A DNA stretch of 64,000 bases from Aphelocoma coerulescens (Eukaryota; Chordata; Aves; Passeriformes; Corvidae). A program made the translations under genes and the position numbers. How positions within the stretch are numbered: position 1 is the stretch's first letter; each line of letters starts with the position of its first letter. Below the pieces are notes generated by a model. The model was given only the letters and a program-made list of their open reading frames with translations, made no database searches and was not told the origin of the DNA. The DNA lies in contig NC_091022.1 in NCBI RefSeq assembly GCF_041296385.1, positions 23,269,967-23,333,966 of the forward strand, in the 5' to 3' direction. Below, piece by piece: positions 50,201 to 62,207 of this stretch.

Positions 50201-53200
50201 AGAAGTCACAGCTGCTTCTGTGAATAACAGATCATGTCTCTTACGAATTCCTAGGTCAAACTCACAAGTTAACATTCAGTTGTTGGATTTCACTTTGTTA
50301 ACACTTGGGATAAAGTTCTGGTCCCGAGCATTGACCTCTGGATAACACACTGGCTTTAGAGGTCTGCTCTAGATGGTGTTGCTGATGGCTGTGAATTACT
50401 GTGTGACCTTCAGAAGCAGAGCCTTGCTGGAGGAACCCTTCCCTGTTCCCAGTGCATGCTGTTGAATTGCAGATCACCCGAGTGGAGTCGTAGGGGGTCT
50501 TCTGGAAGCTCCTGTCCTCTGTGCTCCATTTCATGTTTTCCTTTCTCCTGGATAGCAGCGCACACCACCAGCAGGAGCTTGAAGTTGTGAGCCCTCTTTA
50601 CATTTGGGCTGAGTTAGTGAGAAGCAGGTGTGGTCCTTTTGGGCCTTCCTTGTATTTAGTGGTCTTCTTAATCCATTTATAACAGCACTTGTCCAGAAAT
50701 CTGGTTTGAATGAGCCTGAGATGAATGAATAATGTCAACTAGTTCAGACGTCAAATATTTGAACAGCTGCGTGGGTGTTTTCACTGGCTTTGTGCATGGA
50801 AGCAACCCCAGGAAGTTAGACAAGGAGGGTCAGGTTGAAATTGTGGCACCAAACCCCATCCCACTGGAACTGGCCTCAAAATCCATCCCTGCTGCAGAAT
50901 GAAAAGGTATTAGGATGCTGGTTGCAGGCCATTCATTCCCCAGGTAATGCTGGGCCAAGCTTTGCATCCCGTTCTTTAGTGTTTTCTTGTGTGCAGGAGC
51001 AGTACTGGGTTTTATGGATCTTTTGATTCGCATCAGAAACACATTTTGTGGCTTTTTTTTTTTCTGTTTTATTTAAAGTAGCTTCTGAAGTCCTAAAACT
51101 GATAGCACAACTTATATTCAGAATATTTTTTGGATTCATGGAGGTTACTTTTATTAGCATACAGTTTCTAAATCATTGTTTATTACCATGTTGCAATGGA
51201 CTGCGCCTGGTGACATTAAAAAAAATTCCATATTAAGTGAAAAACTGAGAGTTGGATCACCTTATTGTGCCTTCCTTTAGGGGTTGGTCTGGGAGTCCTT
51301 GTTTGATCAGAAAAGAAAATTTACCTTTCTCCTGCCCCTCATTTTAACCTATGAACTTCTCTGCTCTGCTGTCCTCTGACTGAAAGGCTCTCTCAGATCA
51401 TCCCAGTGTGTATTTGCCATCTTAACACACACTGTCCAAACTCTCCCCTTGTACCCTCCCTGCGTAGGAAGTATAGTAGTCTGCTGGCAGTGCAGTAGAA
51501 AATAGAGCTAAATTCAGCCAAAGCTCTGGAATATTTTCCTTCCAGACTTAAAAGGGATTTTCTTAAGTACAAAGGTCTTGAGAGCAAGGACACAAGGATT
51601 CTGAAGTCAAGGTGCCTTAATATTTGTAAACTGTATTGCAATAAGCAGATCTTCTTGTCTTAAGCTCTAGCCATAAACCACCAGTTGGCCTGAGTCACTT
51701 GGAAACAAAACAGACGGAAAGGTGCGTGTCTGCTGTGTGCTTGGCATCCTTGCAGAGACAGTAACACATCAGTGGGTTGGTCCCACTTATGTTCATTCAT
51801 TTGGCCACCTTCCCCCCCACCAAGGCACTTGCTCCAAGTATTCATTGTCTGGCTAATGTTCAGATCACCTCCTGGGACTGGCCAAGTCACAGCTCCAGCT
51901 TTGCATGATTTGTGTCTCCCACAGCGACAAGAAAAATGAAGACCTGTGTGTCCAAAGTTTATGGCCTTTGAGAAGTGATGGGCTAAAGTAATGCCAGGTG
52001 CAGGGGATGGTGTTACTGCAGGTTAAATGCCATGCCTATAAATTACCACCCCATCACCCACTCTTGACTTTTAAAGCAGCTTTGAAAGACTATCCAGCTT
52101 CTTTGACAGGTCTCTCTTACCCCTCTAAATCTTCTCCCAAACATTGTGATGAACTGAATGAGTGAAGATTTACTAGATGAGCCATTGCAGCAAGAGGAGG
52201 CAGTTCGTGCCACGTGTTGGCTGGCAGTGTGTAGCCAGCATGTGAAGCACTCTGAAAGGGGTCTGCTGGAAAAGGGCTGCCCCAGTGACACCATGGGGCT
52301 GACCTGCAGCCGTGGCTGCCACAGTACCTGGCACAGACATGAGTGCTGCATTGTTGGTGCTAGTTGTGTTACCTCTGCTGAAAATTAAGGCTGGCAATTA
52401 CTTTGAAGTAAAAGCTAGTTTATGCTTCTAGGGAAAGGTTAGTCTTAAAATCATTGTCATGCTACAGTTGTCACTTGTTAAGGACCTTCTTGATATTCAG
52501 GGAAGAGAAATATCAAATCCATATAAACAAATTTTATTGGGGGCTTAATGAATCAGTGAGAGCATCCGTTCCTAGAGAGCGACAGTAAAGAACTATGTCT
52601 GCATGGTATCCTTGGAAATGAGACCTTTGCTTTGCCCTGCTCTCTGCACAGATGCAGACTGTTAGAAATATAGTTCATTCTTCTGGGCTTATGTTAAGTG
52701 TGCTGGTGAGAACCCAGTGGGATGAACAGACTTGGACATCTGTAGCCCTGAAAAGGCTGTCATAATGCTTTGGAATGTCCTCATTCTGCAGACATGCATA
52801 TAATATTCAGTGCTTCTACAATAATTTTAGCCTGTATTCTGCATTTAGAACCACAATCACAGTACAGGAACATAGCCCTTTTGGGGCATTGGTGCAAGGC
52901 CAAGGCGACATCTGCCTTACTCTGTCAGTGTCTACAGTTGGGATGTGCACCCTGGTCTACCACAATCCTAGGTCACCAGCCTTCAGGATGTGCCAGGTCC
53001 TTCAGGCTCTGGCAAGTACCTCTCTCTGAGCCAGGTGTCCAGCTCTGCTGGACAGGGGTGCTAAGTGAGGGAATACTGGAGGCAGCTGAGCATATGCACT
53101 GAGCATATTTCCATCCGCATAGCTTATGTACCCAAACAGCTTAGATCTGCTGAGGAATTGGACACAAATGGGGACCTTGCATCACTCAAGAGTTTAGGAG

Positions 53201-54147
53201 GTCTTTGCTTAATATCCAGTCTTATGGGAGAGAGCATATTCAATGTTAGCTGTCATGAAGAGTAAATATGCCTTCTGTAGTTTCCCTTCCATTAATAAAC
53301 CCTTGGCAGCAAATACCATGTGAAGATTCATCTTTGTAGGTGTTTGTGCAGATTCAATTAAAAGAAGCCTGGTTACAGTTTACAAAATGCTTGGGAGCAA
53401 AATAAATATATAAATTAGAAAGTGACAATTGTTGCATGGTCAGCCTCAGGTGGAACTGTAAGTGCTTGCATCCTGCTGGAGTTGGGACTGGATGTGTGCC
53501 TGACCCACCTGTGCTGGAAGAGCGGAACTCTTGATGAGTTGCATTGCAATTTGCTCATATAAGTGCTTGTAAGAAGCTGTTAATGACAGAAGTCTGATTT
53601 TTTTCCCCCTCTCACAGAAACAGGTTTGCTGTTCTTAAATGTTTAAAATTTTAAAAATCTAAGCCATGACTAAAGGCATTTTAAAATGAAAGAGATATTT
53701 CTAATTATGTTTTAGCCTCTGCCTGCCCTCTGCATCTGAATTAGGAAGTAATTCAGAACATCCTTGTGGCTTTTTCTTACCTGCTAGTAGTGTGGATTTT
53801 GTATTAACTACTTCTGTGAAAAATTACTCTTTCCTATTTTGCCTCATTGTTTTTTCTACCTTTGAGAGAGACTGTTACAGTGACTTCAGTTTTAAAATAA
53901 TTCATGTGGAGAGCTAAAAGTCAAGAATGTTCCATTTTCAATGTGGGGGGCATTTAGAGCATAAAATCTAGGAAGGTAGAGCATTTCTGTGAGTGTTCTT
54001 GTGCAATCTTTGGAGAGGGCACCTTTTATGAGGCTGTTAAGAGTAAAGGACAAGCCTGCAAACTGGTGCTGTAGCACCTTTCTTGGGAGATCTCCTACAC
54101 TTCATCTCCAATTCAAATGCTCATCTGTGTGTTTTATTTTCTTTCAG
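38253..54147 (+). other. RNF220: RNF220 intron, 15.9 kb
   Basis: The largest complete intron, GTGCGC at 38253 to TTTCAG at 54142-54147. No further exon or RNA gene was recognised. Candidate regulatory islands are at about 38930-39080, 43010-43180 (with AAAATGGCGG) and 46360-46900. The remainder, including 39.2-42.9 kb, 47-50 kb and 50-54 kb, is ordinary AT-moderate intron with short homopolymer runs only. Confidence 0.85.
46360..46900. promoter_or_regulatory. Candidate conserved intronic element
   Basis: Two parts. 46380-46660 carries an unusual density of CpG for an intron (CGTCTCCTACGCACGGCGG, GAAACGCATTATCGAG, CAATCGATAG) without being a classic island. 46830-46880 is AT-rich with the perfect palindrome ATCAATTGAT at 46855-46864 running into GATTAAATTAG. 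The retained CpGs and homeodomain-like words suggest a constrained element; inference only. Confidence 0.4.
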
Positions 54148-54244
54148 GTTCTGGGTTTATCATGTGCAGCGGGAAGGAGAATCCAGACAGCGACGCTGAC
54201 CTGGATGTGGATGGAGATGACACACTCGAATACGGGAAACCACA
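54148..54244 (+). CDS. RNF220: RNF220 coding exon: acidic segment, before a U12-type intron
   Basis: Exon of 97 nt: two bases complete the glycine begun at 38252, then SGFIMCSGKENPDSDADLD and DVDGDDTLEYGKP, ending on CA of a glutamine codon. The segment has a dense Asp run, typical of the RNF220 middle domain. The acceptor is TTTTCTTTCAG. The 3' border is ACA|GTATCGTTTTTG: poor as an ordinary donor but close to the U12 consensus GTATCCTTT. The phase with the next exon (CCA CA|G TAC ACA GAG) restores the family sequence PQYTEAD exactly, which fixes this border. Confidence 0.95.
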
Positions 54245-55245
54245 GTATCGTTTTTGAAAGGCTCTTACTGAGAGGGAAGCCAGAGGTGCATCTGCCCTGG
54301 GTGGATAATGTGTGTCCGGCCCTACTGGAAATGACACAGCCTTCTCCAGTTACTGGGTTACTTGAACTAGGAGGGATTCCCAGTTACTCCCTCTGAGATC
54401 ATACTGTTGATGCAGCACTACTTCAGACCTGGTTGAAGTCTATAGGAGACATTGCAAAGGATCAGTTAGTTTCTCTATTCTGTTTCATAAGCAATCTGTT
54501 GCTTCCATCCAGGTTTCTTCCATATGGATAGCTTTTCCTGCTTCATGGGTAGGAATTGAGTTTATTTTCCATAAGATACTCTTTTGTTTTCAAGGGGTTT
54601 GTGCAGTAAGCGCTATTCACCTTCCACTCTGAGAGGTTTGATTTTTTTTTTTTCTTTCCTTTCATTAGACAGTTCATGGGCAGCATTATCATTAAGTCAT
54701 ACTTCGGGAACTTCTCCATCTGGGGGCAGGCTCTTTGGGCACAACTCTGGGTGAGCTATGGGCAGACTTCTGTCCCACAGCAGTTGTAATAGGCATCAAG
54801 GAAGAATTCCTGCAAGGGCATGAGGCAGACACTGCCTTAGCTGTGATGAGGGGCAATGTATAACTATAGAATTAGGTTTATTGAAATCTGTACCAGCCTT
54901 TAAGAGTGAAGCTCCAACCCTTCACTGTTAAAAGAACTCTCTACTTCAAACAGAATTTGTGAAATTGTGCAGGTTAGGTTTGCACAGGTTTGGGAACTGG
55001 TTTTCCCTTTCCAAGAAGCTGTGGAATCATATTACTGTCAAAAGGTTTCTGCTTCTTTCCATCTAAGACAAAACGTTAATCCAGAATTTAAAAGCAAGCC
55101 CCTTCATGAATACCAACCCCTCTTTTTTTAAGGTGTTCCCAGTTGGAAATAATTTGTTTTATATCCCAGACAGCGTCCTAACCATCTCAAAAGCCTTTCC
55201 ACTGTCTGCAGCAAGGTTGTACATTCCTTAACCCTTTGTGCTCAG
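54245..55245 (+). other. RNF220: U12-type (minor spliceosome) intron, 1001 nt
   Basis: The 5' end GTATCGTTT differs from the U12 donor consensus GTATCCTTT at one base. TTCCTTAAC at 55224-55232 is an exact U12 branch-site consensus, and its adenosine is 14-15 bases from the CAG end at 55245, the spacing required by the minor spliceosome. No strong polypyrimidine tract separates branch site and acceptor. All other introns here have U2-type donors. If the intron is retained, translation stops at TGA 54255-54257, before the RING. Otherwise nothing but ordinary sequence. Confidence 0.85.
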
Positions 55246-55332
55246 GTACACAGAGGCAGACATTATCCCTTGCACTGGAGAAGAGCCAGGTGAAGCCAAA
55301 GAAAGAGAGGCTCTCCGAGGTGCTGTTTTAAA
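55246..55332 (+). CDS. RNF220: RNF220 coding exon, 87 nt, after the U12-type intron
   Basis: Begins with G finishing the glutamine codon CA|G, then YTEADIIPCTGEEPGEAKER and EALRGAVL, ending with AA of an asparagine codon at a GTAAGT donor (55333). It is the Glu-rich end of the conserved RNF220 middle region. Its length is a multiple of three and both borders are phase 2, so skipping would preserve frame. The acceptor CTCAG follows the U12 branch site. No catalytic residues. Confidence 0.95.
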
Positions 55333-56633
55333 GTAAGTATCATGCCTTTCTAAATTACAGCATTCATTACTTATGGGGAGTCTCAGTTTGTGGAAAATAC
55401 CTGTTGAGTGCAAGGGTTGCAACAAGAGACTTAGAAAGAAGCATAGTCCAACAGATGGGTCTCCATTTCTACCTGTGCAGCCTCAATAAAGCCTCCCTGC
55501 ACACTCTCCCTCTCTGAGCCACCCCACTGCCCTGCCAGTGCTATCTTTGCCCTGAAGAGTGCTGGACAGAGGATGAATTCTGGCTGTGAGGAACTGTGCT
55601 GTACTAAGGCCTTACACATCATCTTGCTTCATGATGAAATGTGGCCTCTTAGCAGTACAGTGTGATGGCACTGGAATCTTGGTTGGCACAGTAGGAGTCT
55701 GGCACCTCATGTGTGACTTCATTGCATCCAATTACATTACAACATTACATGTTGTGGGATGTGCAAACTAATCCTTCTGTATTCAGCTCTGGGTTGGGGC
55801 AGGATGTGTGCTTTGCCCACATACATATGTGGAGAATGTAGGCAGCCAGCATTCAGGGAACTCGGGGAAGCGTTTCAGGCAAATAAAATGAGTCTTAACA
55901 GGAAGCTAGGATTGCTTTCTAAGCCCTCTGCCCTGCATAAAACAGGACTTAAATTACCCCTCTATCTCTTTCACTGAGTGATCCTGTGGGGTCAAGGTTG
56001 AAGTGATTGATAGAGCAGTGAAATGAAGTTTTCTTACTGCTTAGCCTGTCGCAAACACTAGTTCAAAATTAGGTTTCGTTCCATAGAAAAGTGGCGTTTG
56101 CCACATGGATCCAAATCATTGGTCTGTTCAATACTTTGCTAACCATGCTAGTCCAAAGGCTAGGCCTCAAAGATGCTGAAGCTCCTTCACAGCCAGGACT
56201 CTGGTATTGTAGCAGGAGGATGCTGGGTTATCAGTGGCTATGGACACTTAGTGCTTGGTGAGAGAACTGAGGATCTGAGGCCAGGTGACTCAGTTCCTTC
56301 ATGTGGCTTGCACCTTACACATTATTTTGCTGTTTGAGCATGGTCCTTCCTTGCACGTTTCCTGGACTTGTTTGCCCATCTCTACAACATGAGAGGTGAT
56401 GTTGCTGGTAAAAGCACCTTGAAATTTTGTCGCATTTCTGTAGCGATGCAATAGTGTCGCTGATGCCATGAATCCTGAGCATGTTTTTTGGCTGGCTATC
56501 TGCTCACATTTTGAAGCTTAGACTGATGGATAGAAGTATTGAGAGAGAAGTGGTGGGTGAAAGGGGTAGTTTTTCCTGAGCAGCAAAATTTTTTTGTATT
56601 CAATCCTTAGCATATTGTCCTTTTCTCTTTTAG
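55333..56633 (+). other. RNF220: RNF220 intron, 1.3 kb
   Basis: From GTAAGT to TTTTAG at 56628-56633. Ordinary intron; I see no repeats, exons or strong motifs. Confidence 0.85.
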
Positions 56634-56689
56634 TGGTGGCACACCAAGTACTCGAATAACACCAGAGTTTTCTAAATGGGCCAGCGATG
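56634..56689 (+). CDS. RNF220: RNF220 coding exon, 56 nt
   Basis: Completes Asn (AA|T), then reads GGTPSTRITPEFSKWASD and ends with the first base of a glutamate codon at G|GTGAGT. The TRITPEFSKWASDE motif is a recognisable RNF220 segment just N-terminal to the Ser/Thr linker. TP and SK sites make it a plausible phospho-region. Small and phase 2 to phase 1, it cannot be skipped alone. The acceptor uses TAG, not CAG, after a TTTTCTCTTT tract. Confidence 0.94.
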
Positions 56690-58411
56690 GTGAGTGTTGA
56701 AATTGTAAATTGTTAATTTATATACTGCAGGAGGGCAGATAGATAGTCCATGTCTTCTGCTTGCCAGTACTTAGGAGAGGTAGTTACTAATGCTCTTGCA
56801 GAGTGTCATCAGATATGTATGCACAAAAACACGCTCTCTTTTTGAAACTTTACAGCACAATTAATTGTCGTTAATGGCATCTAGGAAAGTTCCAAAAAAT
56901 GCCACTGTAACGGATATGGTGATGAGAGATGGGGATTGGATTGACTTGATGTCATGTCACTGAAAGGCAAGCTGCTATATTACAGAGGGAGCTGCAGAGC
57001 CTGACAATGTGATGCTGGTGTTCAGCTGCTGGGCATTTAAACTACACAGGTGCACCTATTGTTGAGTTTTTTTCAACTGCTTTCTTATATTCCCTTCTTT
57101 GAGAGGATATGCTAGAGACTTGTATCTTTTGGATAGATCTTGTCCTTGCTGGCCTTTGTATGGCAAGAAAAGCCTACAGCTCTGAAGCCCTCACCTTTGC
57201 AGTGGAAGCTCTAGGATCTGTCCTACTTCATGACCTGTAGTTGAGACTCCAGAGCAAATGAATAAATGTGAATATGTACCTTTGCATACATTACTTGAAA
57301 GCTCATTGCATTAAGAAGGAAGGGGGAAGTGTTGAACCCATTCCACTGCTAGGGGGTTTTATTCAATGCCAGCAGCACTGTAAGTGTAAGCAGCAACCTA
57401 GTGGAAATATGAGAATAATAAAACCTGGCGCTTTCCAGCTGTAGATGCCAAATCCATTTCCAGAGCTGGGCAGTGCTGCTCCAGCTCCCTTAGGAAGGAA
57501 ACTGAAGCTCACCGACCTGAAGAGACATGTCCCAATGATTTTGTTCCATGTTCTGTTCCTGTCATGCTTTGGGCATTTGATTCCCAGCCTTGAAAGTACC
57601 TACAAGACATAACTACTTGCCAGTGGGAGTGGGGGAAGGGAGTAAAACCAGTTTTGCCAAGGGCATGATGGTTAAACGGAGAACATAGGATACCTATCGC
57701 AGGCATTTTCTTCTGTGGGATAGGCAATCATATTTCTTTTCTGTGATGTAGAAGCACTTGCTTGTAGGTATGAGCAGCTTCAGTAGCTACAGCCACGGAG
57801 GTGATGAGGAGGCAGCCCTGATGACATTTGCTATGAGCTGTTTTCTTCATACCTTCTACCTGAATCCGCATTTATGAGTTTACAGCCCTGGGGCTGGTTC
57901 ATCTTCTCACCTCCAACTGGTGTCTCACACTCTCTCCAGTTCTGGGAGCAGCCATGATGAGCAGACTATTCTGTCATTCTAGTTACCTGGCATATATTTT
58001 TCTGCTTGTATCTGAGAGGTCTCAGCAAATGGAAGAGGCTGAGATCAGGGTCTGGGCTGGGTGGATTTGCTCTGAGACCACCTTTCTAGAAGTACACTTT
58101 CATATGGCAGCTGCATCGACCCTTCTGAGTTAAATCCTGGCTTAAACAATGAGTACATCAGTGGGGGTCAGATCACTATGAAGTGGGGAGAGAGCAGGGG
58201 TTGTATTTTGAACCCTGAATCATAGAAATGTACTGTCCAGAGAGGCCCCCCCCGCCAGACAGTGACACTTAGCATCAGTCACTTCTCTCTGTTACCAAGA
58301 ACTGGCATGAAAATGACTCACTGGGGTCCTCTGAAACTGTGACTTGCTCAGACTATTTCATTGCAATGATCTAATGTTCTCTTACAAATTTTTCTGTTCT
58401 TCCCTCAACAG
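56690..58411 (+). other. RNF220: RNF220 intron, 1.7 kb
   Basis: From GTGAGT to CAACAG at 58406-58411. Ordinary intron, one short C run near 58248; I see nothing else in it. Confidence 0.85.
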
Positions 58412-58490
58412 AAATGCCCTCAACGAGTAATGGTGAAAGCAGTAAACAGGAGACCATGCAGAAGACCTGTAAGAACAGTGACATTGAAAA
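58412..58490 (+). CDS. RNF220: RNF220 coding exon: Ser/Thr-rich linker before the RING
   Basis: Exon of 79 nt: completes Glu (G|AA), then MPSTSNGESSKQETMQ and KTCKNSDIE, ending with AA of a lysine codon at a GTGAGT donor (58491). It corresponds to the linker just before the coiled-coil and C-terminal C3HC4 RING finger of RNF220, which are not in the window. Ser/Thr/Asn-rich and presumably disordered. It is the last coding exon found here; the intron that follows is open at the right edge. Confidence 0.95.
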
Positions 58491-60559
58491 GTGAGTGTGA
58501 AGTGGGTAGCTTCCCTTTTTCTTGTTAAAGAACCATAGTGTCCCATCTGGTGCTCGCAGCAGCAGTGGTAATCCAAAGGTAGGCCTATTTGAAGCTTTTA
58601 CCACTGGGAAGGGAAGTTGTGCTGCAACACAAAACCTGAACTTGGAACACTCACCACTGCTGTGTTCACAGAGGGCTTGTGTGGAGTTCTCCACCAGATA
58701 TCTAGTAGGGCAGGTACCCAGTGACAAGGAATTGGGCACAGCTTTGGAAGGTCTTCTCCACTGCAAATTGCCTTCTTTTAAATTATGTAAATAGATACTT
58801 CCATGCTTTCTTTCTGTATGTTCCACCTTTCATCTCTTGACAAAAGGGAGTCTCCCCCTAGCAGCACTGTAACTTATTAGAAGTCTCACAGAGGGAATTC
58901 CTTTTTCCTTAAGATCTATATTGAGCCTTTGTATGATTCCTAACAGAAATAACGTCTCAGTTTCTGAGTTTTTTACCTGCAGCCCTTTCAGTGGTTCAGA
59001 AGTTTAAGTCCCAGTGTTTGAATATACAGTGGTGCAGGGACTGCTGGGCATCTCCTTTCCTGTCCTCTTCTGCTCATTGAATGTGCTGCAGTCTAATGTG
59101 GAATAGAAATAAAAGGGTTTATCTGCACTGTTCATTTGAGTAACCTCTATTCTAAGCCTCCTTCCACATGCTGCTGGGGTGACTTACTACTTGGGGATTT
59201 GATGGTCCAAGTGTAAAACTACAGGCTGTTCTCTGCTGCCGTGGGATGGAGCAGTGTTTTAAGTTGATTATTGCCTGATATAAAACATTGCCCCAAGATC
59301 AAGTGGGAGACCAAACAGCTTGAATGAGATGGAAGCAATGATTTAACAGTGGGTTTTAAATACTACATTTTGGGGTAAGATCCATGGATCATTTGGGATG
59401 GGGAAACATCTAGTGGTGTAGCTGACTTTACAGAAAGTTGTCATTTTTCTAATGTAGTTTGTTCTTCTGCCCCTGGTCCTGACTTGAGAGGTTGCATCCC
59501 TGGCACATTTTTGGATCTCTGCCATTTCAGGCAGCCTGGCAGAGCATATGTTCAGTGTCAGAGTTAACTGGGGAAACTCACTGCTGCAGAGGGAACTTTA
59601 CTGCTTTGCTGTCTCAGCACTTTCCTTTCTACAAGCCCTTTTGTTAGCATGTCCCAAATGTTGGCTGGCTGCCATTCGATGCTTCTTGGTCAGCAGACTT
59701 TGGCCAAGGACCACTGAGTCCGGGAGCCTGCAGGTCAGTGCAGAACCAGCTTTGTCCTCAGAGCCAGCCAACTATTGCATGCTGTCTTGGTGGCAAGGAC
59801 TCATCCCTTCTTCCCTAATCTGTCAGCCTCTGTCTCAGCTGCTGCATGGCTTCCCTTTGGGCCTCCTGCCTGTCAGCCCAGCAGCCCTCCACCCGCCCAG
59901 ATCCACTCCTATTGAAAATCTTTAAACTGTAGGAGCTGAAAGGATTTGACATTTTCCAGAACACTTGAGCTCAAGTGATAAAATTGACATAGCTTTAATA
60001 ATCTGATCAAAGAGGCTTTAGCTAGCACCTTTTGAAGGGTCCCAGAATCCTTTCCAAACAACTCTCGTGCTAACGCTGCTGTGAAGTGTGGAGAGTGAGT
60101 ATGTGTGTACATCTGTGCTCACACACCTTGTTCTGTAATAACCTTGCCTGCTAAAGCTTCAGTTCTGCTAAAAGTCAGTAAAACCCAATAGAAATTACAG
60201 GAAATTCCTTAAATGTCTTGTTCGGTCTTTCCAATAATGTTAATTTTTGAAAGTAGCAGAGGGACCTTTTTTATTTAAGGTACTTTATTTAACTGAGGTT
60301 CAGAAAAAACAAGATGGTGTTTCAGGTGGAGAATTCCTAGCTGCCTTTTTTTTTTTCCTCTCTCCTTTCCTTTGAGATTCATGTGTGATAAATAGTTTCT
60401 GTCCTGCCATTTAAGGAGTCTGAATGCTCTGTGTGCTTGTCTGTGTAGAGGGGTTTTGTTAAATTAATTGATAACAGGGATCAGAGCTAGAAGCCTGCAG
60501 AAAAGGAGGGGGAAGGGTTTCTCACTGTCTGGCTGCTTCCCACTCCACTGCTGAGCCAT

Positions 60560-60900
60560 GATATATGGCGACCCAGCCCAACAGGCTAAATTGATTCATC
60601 TCTAGTTCCTGTTTCTTAATCTGGAGCTAAATTGGTTTCATTTTTCTTGTTTTGGGTGGTGCTTACAGGAAGTTTTTGGCAGCATCACTTTACTCCATTG
60701 TTTGTAACTTCAATTTTTGCCTTTAAATCTGAGCATTATTGATTGGCATGTTAAACCTTGTGTAGCATCTGATTAGCATTTTTAAAATTGTCCAGAAGCA
60801 CATGGCTTAGCACCTGTGTCAGCTGTGCTCTCTGTTTAGAGCAGTGGCTAATAGAGTTAGCAGTGATCGGCCTATTGATCCTTCTCTCATAAGAATGACG
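60560..60900. promoter_or_regulatory. Candidate conserved intronic element
   Basis: Includes ATGATATATGGCGACCC, GGCTAAATTGATTCATC, GCATTATTGATTGGCATG and CATCTGATTAGCATTTTTAA, with several TAAT/ATTG homeodomain-type words and no frame. Enhancer-like texture only. Confidence 0.3.
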
Positions 60901-61639
60901 TTCCTTCCTCCCCTCTTCCAAAAATAAGTCCAGGCAAAGAGAGTAGTGTGTTTTTGTTTTTTAATCCATTAATACAGTACAGTGAGCAGTTCTCCTTTGG
61001 CACACAGCTGAACTTCTTCACTTGAGCAAGTTAATTTAATCCAAACATGAGGTTTTGTGGCAGAGTCTCTTGCATGGTTGAACAGCTAGATGGGGTTTGG
61101 GGTCTGTGTTTCTTGCTCTGCTCCTTGTGCTGTGCCAGATCATCAGGAGCTTGGACAAACTGATCTTATCTGTGTAGCGTTGAACTTCAGGTGACAGCCA
61201 GGGGTAGTGGGAAACATGATACTGGTCCCAGCTCTCCTTCCCAGCACTGTGGGGTATCTCAGTGCTGAGCTGTTCTAATCTTGCCAATGTGAGGTGTCTG
61301 GAAGACATGCTGGGGTGCTGAAGGCTTTTGGGGAGACGTGAAGGAGCATCACACCATCTGAGCCCTGGCTGTCTGCTGAAGACCCCAGCCACCACCAAGG
61401 CAAAGCTCAGCTTGTTCAATGCTCCTTTACGTCAGCTTGGGAGGCAGCTTTGCTCAGAGAGCAGCTGGTCCCTAATTGCCCAGGCACCCCCCCCCCCGAT
61501 GCCTCCACTGATGTTGGACTCTCAGCAGAAGCAGTGCTGCTCACAGAGAGCTGCAAAAAGATCCTTCCCCACAAAAAGTCTTTCTCCCTGCCTTCTGAGA
61601 GTCTGGTGCCATTTTGAAACCGAGGTTCCCCGGGGTTAA

Positions 61640-62060
61640 AAGCCAGCATCTTAATTCAGAGTGCCAATGTTCAATTTTGCTTTCTGCCACCAGACTAGAT
61701 TGCAGGCCAGCGAGAGAGTCTGGGTTAGTGGCCCACTGGGTCACCTCCCATTTGTTTTCCTCAATTTTGTGTTGTCATAAATTCATTCCAGCCCGTTGTG
61801 GTTGATCAGTTTATCTCCGCCGGGGCAGGGAGCGCTGCGAGCATGATATATGGCACAGAGCATTGTAGCCAGCCTCTCCATGAATCACTCCAGCTGTTTG
61901 GTGTCAGCCCCAAAGCAAACAGGACCCGGCCGCTGAGCATTGACTACGATGAGCTCAGTATGGGAAGAGACATGACGTATGAATGTTTATTTAATAATTC
62001 TCTAATATTTCCAGCGGAGTGTGGCTGTGCCTTCTGGGAGGGGTGAAAGGGGGGGAGGTT
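61640..62060. promoter_or_regulatory. Candidate conserved intronic element
   Basis: A repeat-free stretch with scattered CpG (CCGCCGGGG, CCCGGCCGCTG, ATTGACTACG), a CRE-like ATGACGTATG near 61972 and an AT-rich end with TTTATTTAATAATTCTCTAA. A plus-strand frame of 82 codons (61798-62046) crosses it but has no known protein match and no splice borders in register with RNF220, so it is not called coding. Confidence 0.4.
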
Positions 62061-62188
62061 GAAGAGGGAAACTCTAATCTGTTGGGGTGGGTCATAAATC
62101 AGGCAGACAACATCATTAATCAGGGATGGGACAGAAGTGGAAGGAGGTGGGACTGAAACTGCCATCCTCGTTGGGAAGGGGGCTGTGC

Positions 62189-62207
62189 TTTTTTTTTTTT
62201 TTTTTTT
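62189..62207. repeat. Poly-T run, 19 nt
   Basis: Nineteen consecutive T residues on the plus strand. No adjacent transposon body or target-site duplication recognised. Confidence 0.9.

Noticed and set aside
54245..54396. Extension of the exon at 54148 to the end of its open frame at 54396
   Set aside because: That open frame is not the RNF220 frame in its downstream part; the true RNF220 frame hits TGA at 54255-54257, and joining at 54244 restores the family sequence.
58205..58235. GAATCATAGAAATG as the 3' end of a CR1 element
   Set aside because: Only a partial match to the short CR1 terminal repeat and no adjoining CR1 body that I can recognise.
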